From NCBI GenBank assembly GCA_017516885.1, contig JAFXAR010000017.1:1-37659 (forward strand): DNA of 37,659 nt. The letters are read 5' to 3'. Numbering within the stretch: position 1 is the stretch's first letter; every line of letters begins with the position of its first letter. A program made the translations under genes and the position numbers. This stretch comes from Bacteroidaceae bacterium. GTDB lineage: Bacteria > Bacteroidota > Bacteroidia > Bacteroidales > Bacteroidaceae. The notes under the pieces were generated by a model. That model worked only from the letters and a program-made list of their open reading frames with translations, ran no database searches and had not been told where the DNA came from. Shown in pieces: positions 32,272-37,659 of the stretch.

Positions 32272-33918
32272 TTATTTTGCTTCGGGAATCAAATATTTGT
32301 CGCCAGTCTGCTCAACAATTCTCTTCAAGTATTCCTGCGGATAGCCCGGACGAACAATTCTGCCCGCATTTCCTGTTGCGCTGCGCACAATCCTGCCATT
32401 GGCCTCCTGCTTTACCACCAAGTCATTATATTTCACAATTACCTTTTCGCCAAAAGCCTTCCAATCCTTCAGTGTCTCCTCAGCGGCAGCGCCGGTGAAC
32501 TCGGTCAGAACCTGCACTGCACGTTTAGGAGAATGCTTTGCAATCTTCAGCGCTTCGGCCTCAACCTCAAGGCTGCGCTCATATATTCTCTTCTCCAAAG
32601 CACCCTGCACGGCACGCATATCATCAATAACCATTGAGTATTTTGGATAAATCATATTTGACACCCAGTTAAACACCCAAAAGGATGATTTCCACGAGAA
32701 CTCTACAGGGTCGGCATACTCCGCCTTGTAGCAATCGGGCACTTCTGTGGCACAGCAGTATACAGGAGTGAACACCACCATGTTGGCATCATCAGTGCCA
32801 AACCACATCACACCGCCCACAGCATTTGGCATAAAGCTGCGCAGCTGGGCAACAAATGTAAACGCCGTCTGGAAAGTAGAAATAGGGCGCTCGTTGAAAT
32901 ACTCCCTGCCATCAACCTTAAAGCTAAGAGGAGATGGGCGATAAGGCATATTATAAGGCCCTGCACCAAGGTCTTTGGTAACATCAAACGGAGTGCCCTC
33001 ATAGTGGTCACGCATTCCTCTCTGCATATCCTGCAGTGACACCGGAGCTTTAGGCTTCATATAAAGCGGCATGGGTTCAGCAGTGGGGTCGCCTGAAGCC
33101 CAGGCAAGATACTTTGACATATCCTCTGCACCGAACATATTGAAGAAGCTCCAAACGCGGGCATCGCAATAGCGCAGAGCGCCGAAATCGGCGGGGCAAT
33201 AAGCCGCTGCAAAATCAAAATCCTTGTCTTTGCCTGTGAAATAGCCCATCTTGCGCGCAAACTTAATAACATCCTTTGAATACTTCACATTCTCCTTGTC
33301 GTTCATGTCAAACTTGCGTATGCGCGCCTGGTTGGCATGAGCAGCTATGCAGTCATCGGGAATGCGCACTGCCACCCACACTGCGCCCTTTTCCTTGCCG
33401 CCTTTGCCAATCATCTCAAGAATCCACACCTCATTTGGGTCGGCAATAGAGAAACTCTCGCCACTGCTGTAATATCCGTGCTCTGCGACAAGGCTTGTCA
33501 TAACGTCAATAGCCTCGCGTGCAGTGCGCGAGCGCTGCAATGCAATATATATAAGGCTGCCGTAATCTATTATTCCGGTTGTATCCACCAGTTCCTCACG
33601 GCCGCCAAATGTAGTTTCGGCAATAGCAACCTGATGCTCGTTAATATTCCCCAGCACATTGTATGTAACCTTTGCCTCGGGTATCTGTCCCAGGAACACT
33701 CCCGAATCCCAGTCATACACATCGCGCATAGTGCCCTCGGGATGCACCGCAGCAGGAAAATGCGCAACAAATCCACTCATGCCGTAACTGTCGGCGCTGT
33801 ACGAAATAAACACCGAACCATCCTTTGACGCCTTCTTGCCTACAAGAAAGTTAGTACAGGCCGAAGCGGCCGAAGCGGCAAGCGCCAAAAGCATAAAAAC
33901 AAAACCAAATTTTTTCAT
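32272..33918 (-). CDS. C69 family dipeptidase, secreted
   Basis: A 548-residue peptidase of family C69 (dipeptidase A), an N-terminal nucleophile hydrolase. The signal peptide MKKFGFVFMLLALAASAASA is followed directly by Cys21 (CTNFLVGKKAS). Removing it exposes the catalytic Cys, so export and activation coincide. 'DGSVFISYSADSYG' and 'GYYSSGESFSIADPNEVWILEMIG' are family-typical. The start at 33918 (MKKFGF) is chosen; the longer ORF from 33933 overlaps the M23 stop codon. It follows the M23 peptidase by 11 bp, so the two belong to one operon. Periplasmic dipeptide hydrolysis is expected. Confidence 0.88.
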   Translation of the reverse strand: MKKFGFVFMLLALAASAASACTNFLVGKKASKDGSVFISYSADSYGMSGFVAHFPAAVHPEGTMRDVYDWDSGVFLGQIPEAKVTYNVLGNINEHQVAIAETTFGGREELVDTTGIIDYGSLIYIALQRSRTAREAIDVMTSLVAEHGYYSSGESFSIADPNEVWILEMIGKGGKEKGAVWVAVRIPDDCIAAHANQARIRKFDMNDKENVKYSKDVIKFARKMGYFTGKDKDFDFAAAYCPADFGALRYCDARVWSFFNMFGAEDMSKYLAWASGDPTAEPMPLYMKPKAPVSLQDMQRGMRDHYEGTPFDVTKDLGAGPYNMPYRPSPLSFKVDGREYFNERPISTFQTAFTFVAQLRSFMPNAVGGVMWFGTDDANMVVFTPVYCCATEVPDCYKAEYADPVEFSWKSSFWVFNWVSNMIYPKYSMVIDDMRAVQGALEKRIYERSLEVEAEALKIAKHSPKRAVQVLTEFTGAAAEETLKDWKAFGEKVIVKYNDLVVKQEANGRIVRSATGNAGRIVRPGYPQEYLKRIVEQTGDKYLIPEAK

Positions 33919-33929
33919 AGTCCAATATA

Positions 33930-35612
33930 TCAATATTTAATATTCTTCCTGAATACCCTCCTGTTGCCACAAGCATCTTCCACCTCCAGTTCAAGAAGAT
34001 GGCTGCCGCGGCGTATGTTTTCCCTCTTAAGGTCAAGTTCAAGACGCGAGTTCTTGCTATTGTAGCTGAATAGCACAAAATTTCCGTTAAGCGTTCCGCG
34101 GAACGACTTTATATGCGTCTCCTTATCTGCCACAGCAAAGACAATCTTTCCCCGCCTCATCCAGTTCTTTTCGCCCACAGGCTGCAATTTGGGAGCAACA
34201 GTGTCAGCTGCAAGCTCAAATCGGCCCAGTGCGCCAACCGTCGCAGTCACCCAGCCGTTGCTGTACTTTCCGCCCACAGAACTGCCCCCTTTCTTTGTAA
34301 CCTTTCTTATATAAATCTTGTCACTGTCAACACCCGCACCATCAGGCACTTTTATTGACAATTTAGCACCATGCCAAAAAGGGACGGCATTTTTTGAGAA
34401 AGAGTACACAGGCGACAGTCCGCTTTTCCCCTTCTCCTCCTTTACATCAAGCAGGGTATTCTCAAACAGTTCACCCATGGGAATTTCAAGGCGTACAGCT
34501 TCACGCTCTATGGCATTATTCATGAACCAATAGAGAAAATGTCCATCCTCAGGGGCAATCATCGCGCTTTTTTTCCCTTGCACCTTAAACTTATACACGC
34601 TGCAGTTGCCATGATAATCGGAAAGCCTGTACTCCACATCGTACACACGCTCCTCGTCAACCGTTACCCAGCCGTTATTCTCATCGGCGCTCAGCGCCCT
34701 CAACGGATTGTTGTCAAGTATATGCGACCTCAGCACCCATTCGCTGCTCCCTGCATAGTGCGCATAATCGGCCCACGCATTTATAAGCCTTGTCTCCGCG
34801 AACGAAAAGTTATCCATTGTGCTTGAAAAGCGCTCCACTCCATCCACCAGCAGTTCAATCTTGCAGACACCGTACTTGTTGTTTGTTCCGTCCATAAGGT
34901 CGTCGGCCTTTATCCCGAATCCAATCTTCCCCCACACCTCAGGCACGGCGGATATTGTATTACCCTTGACATTGTACAGTTTCGAGCGGTCATCACCGTC
35001 AAGCACTCCCTCGCCCAAGCGCGGATAGATGCCAACCTTATATGCCACCGGCGCACGGCTGTCCTTAAGGCTCTGCTTATAAAACTTCATTGGGTCATAC
35101 AGTTCATTTCCAGCCTTGTCGCGAATTTCAAAATGAAGATGCGGGCCGAATGAATAGCCGGTATTTCCCGCATAAGCAAGCACCTCTCCCCTCTTCACCT
35201 TGAACTCATTGGGACTGAATGCCATATCCACCGCAAAGGTCTCATCCTTATACTGCTTGTCGCGCAGCCTTTTTGCCACCGCCGCCGGGAAGCGGTCAAG
35301 ATGCCCATATACAGTCATATAGCCATTCTCGTGGGTAACATAGAGCGCAAGGCCGTAGCCTCCCGGCTGTATGCTCGCGCGAGAGATATATCCATCGGCA
35401 ACACAGGTGACAGGCCGCCCCACAGCGCCCTGTGTCTTAAAGTCGACCCCCGAGTGGAAGTGGTTTGAGCGCAATTCGCCAAAATTGCCGCTGAGGAACA
35501 GTTCAAAGCCAAACGGCACCTCAAAAGATGCCCTTTTGCCTTGCGGCAACGCCTGCAGCGCCACTGCAAGCATCAGCAACGATAATAAATATTTCATTTT
35601 CTGCATAATCAT
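33930..35612 (-). CDS. M23 (LytM-type) metallopeptidase, secreted
   Basis: A 560-residue exported protein. The signal peptide MKYLLSLLMLAVALQA begins five residues after the chosen Met. The LytM domain is at once N-terminal: His53 and Asp57 (HFHSGVDF), then 'VYGHL' and His158/His160 in GPHLHFEIRD complete the Zn site. It should cut peptidoglycan or other Gly-rich cross-links. About 400 further residues form beta-sandwich-like domains of unknown role, with no sorting tail. I chose the ATG at 35612, which overlaps the flippase TGA as ATGA; the ATG at 35597 is an alternative. ORF extension to 35807 is antisense-like overlap with the flippase gene and is rejected. Confidence 0.87.
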   Translation of the reverse strand: MIMQKMKYLLSLLMLAVALQALPQGKRASFEVPFGFELFLSGNFGELRSNHFHSGVDFKTQGAVGRPVTCVADGYISRASIQPGGYGLALYVTHENGYMTVYGHLDRFPAAVAKRLRDKQYKDETFAVDMAFSPNEFKVKRGEVLAYAGNTGYSFGPHLHFEIRDKAGNELYDPMKFYKQSLKDSRAPVAYKVGIYPRLGEGVLDGDDRSKLYNVKGNTISAVPEVWGKIGFGIKADDLMDGTNNKYGVCKIELLVDGVERFSSTMDNFSFAETRLINAWADYAHYAGSSEWVLRSHILDNNPLRALSADENNGWVTVDEERVYDVEYRLSDYHGNCSVYKFKVQGKKSAMIAPEDGHFLYWFMNNAIEREAVRLEIPMGELFENTLLDVKEEKGKSGLSPVYSFSKNAVPFWHGAKLSIKVPDGAGVDSDKIYIRKVTKKGGSSVGGKYSNGWVTATVGALGRFELAADTVAPKLQPVGEKNWMRRGKIVFAVADKETHIKSFRGTLNGNFVLFSYNSKNSRLELDLKRENIRRGSHLLELEVEDACGNRRVFRKNIKY

Positions 35613-37120
35613 CTTTTGAATTTCAGAAAGCGTCTTTTCAGTGCCGGCAGCACACTGCTGTTTTTTGAGAGATAGTAGAACGAATATGCGCCCGACAGCA
35701 GCACGCACAGCCCTCCCACAACAGTTGCAACAAGCACGCTGCCGCAAACAAAGAGCGTCAATCCCGCAAGTAAGAAAATCAGAGCATTCACTGCAAGATA
35801 TGCACATGCCCTTCCCGAAAGGCGGAATCCATACTTAAAGCGGGAAATTGCATACACAACAGCAAGGTCGACGATGCGTGTAAGCAGCAGAGCCACCCCG
35901 GCGCCGGTAAGTCCGGCGAAATAGTATCCGGCCACAATCAGCGCCGTAAATGTAAGGTTATATATTGTCTCCTGCACCACAAAAAGCATTGTATCGCCTT
36001 TTGAGAGCGGCAGGAAAGATACCGGATAGGTAGCAGTGTGACAAAGCAGCCCCAAAAGTGCCAGCTGCGCCATTTTTACAGCCGGCATAAAGTCGGCCGA
36101 ATAGAGCAACGGCAGCAGCAAAGGCATAAAAGTCACCACAAAAAGTATTATAGGCGACTGCACAAGAACGTGCACCTCAACGTGCTCGTTCACAAGAGCG
36201 TCACGTTCGGCAGTCTTGTTGAATATTGCCGACAGACGCGGATAATAATCAGAATCAAGCGCCGAAAAAAGCACCCCCGGCAATACACTCACAAAGAAAT
36301 ATCCGGCCGAGAAAAGACCAGTCTCAGCACCGTCGCCAAATGCAGATACAGCCTTAAGCACAAGCCACAGCGCACACGAAGTAAGAATTGAAGCAAAAAT
36401 ATACCCGGCACCAAGTTTCACCATTCCCCTGCCCTCTTTCAGAATCCTAAGCGAAAAGGGAGAAACCGAATAACGGTAGAGCCTGAGCGAACAGAACATC
36501 AGCCCCGCCACTTGCATAAAGGCTATAAGAAAAATAACGGGAAACACACCGCCAAGCCCCATCCACATATAAAGCGGCACAGCCACAAGCAGAGCGCTCA
36601 ACGCCGTCCACACCATGCACACGGCAACCTTTGAGAGTTCCCTCACACCACGCATAATGGCAAGTTCGCCACCCGACACCGCAATAAAGAGCAGCACCGG
36701 CGAAAGAAGCAGAAAGCGTGATACATAATATTCCGATGCGCCGAAAATCCACACCGACAGCAATGGCGAAACAGCAAGGAAAAGCAACATTCCCACAATG
36801 CCTGTAAGGAGAGCCACGCTGCGGACAACCTTCACGCAATGCCTCACCACCTTATCGTCACCGGTCTCAAACGCCTCAGAAAGACTGCGCACTGCACTAA
36901 ATGAGAGACTAAGGTTTGTACAAGCGCTGAACATCTGAATAGTCCTGTTGTAAAGAGCGACAATTCCAAGACCTCCCGCACCAAGGAGCACCGAGGCAAA
37001 CTTATTCCTGAGCAAGTCAAAGAACATAGAAATGACCTGCGCACCTCCAAAAATGCCCAAGTACTTCATTGTACGGTTGTAAGTTCTCTTTTTTTCCCCT
37101 TGTATCTTATTGTCTGCCAT
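35609..37120 (-). CDS. Wzx-type polysaccharide/O-antigen flippase
   Basis: A 503-residue membrane protein of the MATE/MOP superfamily with 12-14 hydrophobic segments. 'MKYLGIFGGAQVISMFFDLLRNKFASVLLGAGGLGIVALYN' is the typical start of O-antigen translocases. It flips undecaprenyl-PP-linked glycan units across the inner membrane. There is no flanking polysaccharide locus, only the GT2 gene far away and the M23/C69 pair, which share its operon by ATGA overlap. The glycan is therefore unknown, and a lipid II-like or teichuronic-type substrate is possible. The basic N-terminus 'MADNKIQGEKKRTYNR' is cytosolic. No promoter is obvious. Confidence 0.88.
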   Translation of the reverse strand: MADNKIQGEKKRTYNRTMKYLGIFGGAQVISMFFDLLRNKFASVLLGAGGLGIVALYNRTIQMFSACTNLSLSFSAVRSLSEAFETGDDKVVRHCVKVVRSVALLTGIVGMLLFLAVSPLLSVWIFGASEYYVSRFLLLSPVLLFIAVSGGELAIMRGVRELSKVAVCMVWTALSALLVAVPLYMWMGLGGVFPVIFLIAFMQVAGLMFCSLRLYRYSVSPFSLRILKEGRGMVKLGAGYIFASILTSCALWLVLKAVSAFGDGAETGLFSAGYFFVSVLPGVLFSALDSDYYPRLSAIFNKTAERDALVNEHVEVHVLVQSPIILFVVTFMPLLLPLLYSADFMPAVKMAQLALLGLLCHTATYPVSFLPLSKGDTMLFVVQETIYNLTFTALIVAGYYFAGLTGAGVALLLTRIVDLAVVYAISRFKYGFRLSGRACAYLAVNALIFLLAGLTLFVCGSVLVATVVGGLCVLLSGAYSFYYLSKNSSVLPALKRRFLKFKR

Positions 37121-37341
37121 ACATATCCATCATGCAGCGCCTCATTGCCGGCCATTTTCCCCAAGGCGCTAACGCGCACTCCCTTGAAGCGCATAATCTT
37201 TGCGAAGATAAGAAAAAATAACCAAAAATCCTCGCAAACCCAAAAGAACATAAGAGACCAATGGCGCAATTGAGATGCAATTGATATGCATAGAATTTTG
37301 AAGCAGTTCACTCTTTGCAAAAAAAAGAGGCCAGCGCGGGA

Positions 37342-37456
37342 TTTAGAAGCTGTTTAAACTTCTAAAAAGCATTTTCTTATAGAAGCGAGTTTTGTCTATT
37401 TCGCCATTTTTGCTCTATAAAAAATTTGGCGATATAAATTCAAACAGCTTCTTAAA
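37342..37456. repeat. Nested inverted repeat built from two AAACAGCTTCT units
   Basis: A minus-oriented unit (37342-37381, TTTAGAAGCTGTTTAAACTT) faces a plus-oriented unit (37432-37456, AATTCAAACAGCTTCTTAA). Between them TCGCCATTTTT (from 37401) faces AAAAATTTGGCGA, giving an inner stem. The whole 115 bp has MITE-like symmetry. No ORF. The rest of 37121-37659 holds a GC-richer stretch (37125-37200) and no gene I can support. Confidence 0.5.
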
Positions 37457-37522
37457 GTTTCTAGGCTCAGTAGCAAAAAGGTGTGGGTTAGCAAAATATT
37501 TGCGGTTGTAATAAAAAAACAG

Positions 37523-37550
37523 ATCCCTCGTCGCTTCGCTCTGTCGGGAT
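37523..37550. repeat. Intergenic palindrome with CTTCGCTC core
   Basis: ATCCC (37523-37527) faces GGGAT (37546-37550) around TCGTCGCTTCGCTCTGTC. Its look is that of a common dispersed intergenic palindrome, similar in layout to positions 3-30. Copy number cannot be judged from this window. Confidence 0.35.
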
Positions 37551-37659
37551 GAACAATTGCGCAATGATAAGCACAGGTAATTTCTTTAACCGGCACCGTT
37601 AAATTCCACAGCTTGAGCCTGTTTGATTTTTGGAAATAGTGCGAGGATTGTTTGACCGC

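Noticed and set aside
37066-37320. 84-codon minus-strand frame overlapping the flippase start
   Set aside because: It overlaps the flippase N-terminus in another frame and has no domain. The GC-rich part at 37125-37200 might be a gene relic, but I cannot identify it.
1-37659. CRISPR array, tRNA, rRNA, prophage or insertion-sequence transposase
   Set aside because: I looked for regular repeat-spacer runs, tRNA arms, and transposase or integrase motifs and saw none. Small runs of short repeats are all irregularly spaced.

Overview
The window looks like chromosomal DNA of a member of the Bacteroidales (Prevotella/Bacteroides/Muribaculaceae-like; the genus cannot be fixed). The evidence is Bacteroidota-type promoters (TTTG or TTG, about 20 bp, TAnnTTTG) before several genes, almost no Shine-Dalgarno sites, GldE, a DUF4924 protein, an ECF sigma factor of the Bacteroidota type, a tiny AURKAIP1/COX24-type ribosomal protein between HU and RNase G, and secreted proteins ending in a 'DLxGRK...GIYIxxGKK' tail. 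I see no rRNA, tRNA, CRISPR array, transposase or phage gene.

Layout. 1-3100: a large secreted multidomain protein (minus) whose promoter lies between matching palindromes, and whose 3' end touches a GC-rich block bounded by a 12-bp direct repeat. 3100-6300: RsmI-like methyltransferase, GT2 glycosyltransferase and MtaB (minus). 6480-11370: a small lipoprotein and a 1429-residue secreted metzincin protease with InlB-type repeats (minus). 11600-16830 (plus): a PurF-like protein with a degenerate glutaminase half, then an S9 peptidase followed directly by an MFSD1-like MFS carrier. 16840-17780: a 56-residue gene and an ECF sigma factor (minus). 18000-25830: a minus-strand block with fmt, a ClC channel, tsaC, prfC, DUF4924, a LysE exporter, a DUF308 membrane protein and a phosphopantetheinyl transferase. 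26130-27940: gldE-like and ssb (minus). 28230-30340 (plus): HU, the tiny AURKAIP1-like protein, RNase G. 30420-37120 (minus): phosphoglucomutase family, C69 dipeptidase, M23 peptidase and a Wzx-type flippase. 37121-37659: no convincing gene, but nested inverted repeats.

How the genes fit together. Many act in translation (mtaB and tsaC both serve t6A-type modification of tRNA position 37; fmt, prfC, the RsmI-like enzyme, the AURKAIP1-like protein, RNase G). Others act in the envelope and in peptide turnover (M23, C69, S9, metzincin, flippase, GT2, lipoprotein). The two best leads are the S9 peptidase/MFSD1-like pair, which reads as a dipeptide release-and-uptake operon, and the PurF paralogue that keeps the phosphoribosyltransferase site but has lost the glutaminase nucleophile. 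A dispersed element with the core AAACAGCTTCT lies directly 5' of several genes, in the same orientation as the gene, and may be a family of intergenic repeats or leaders.
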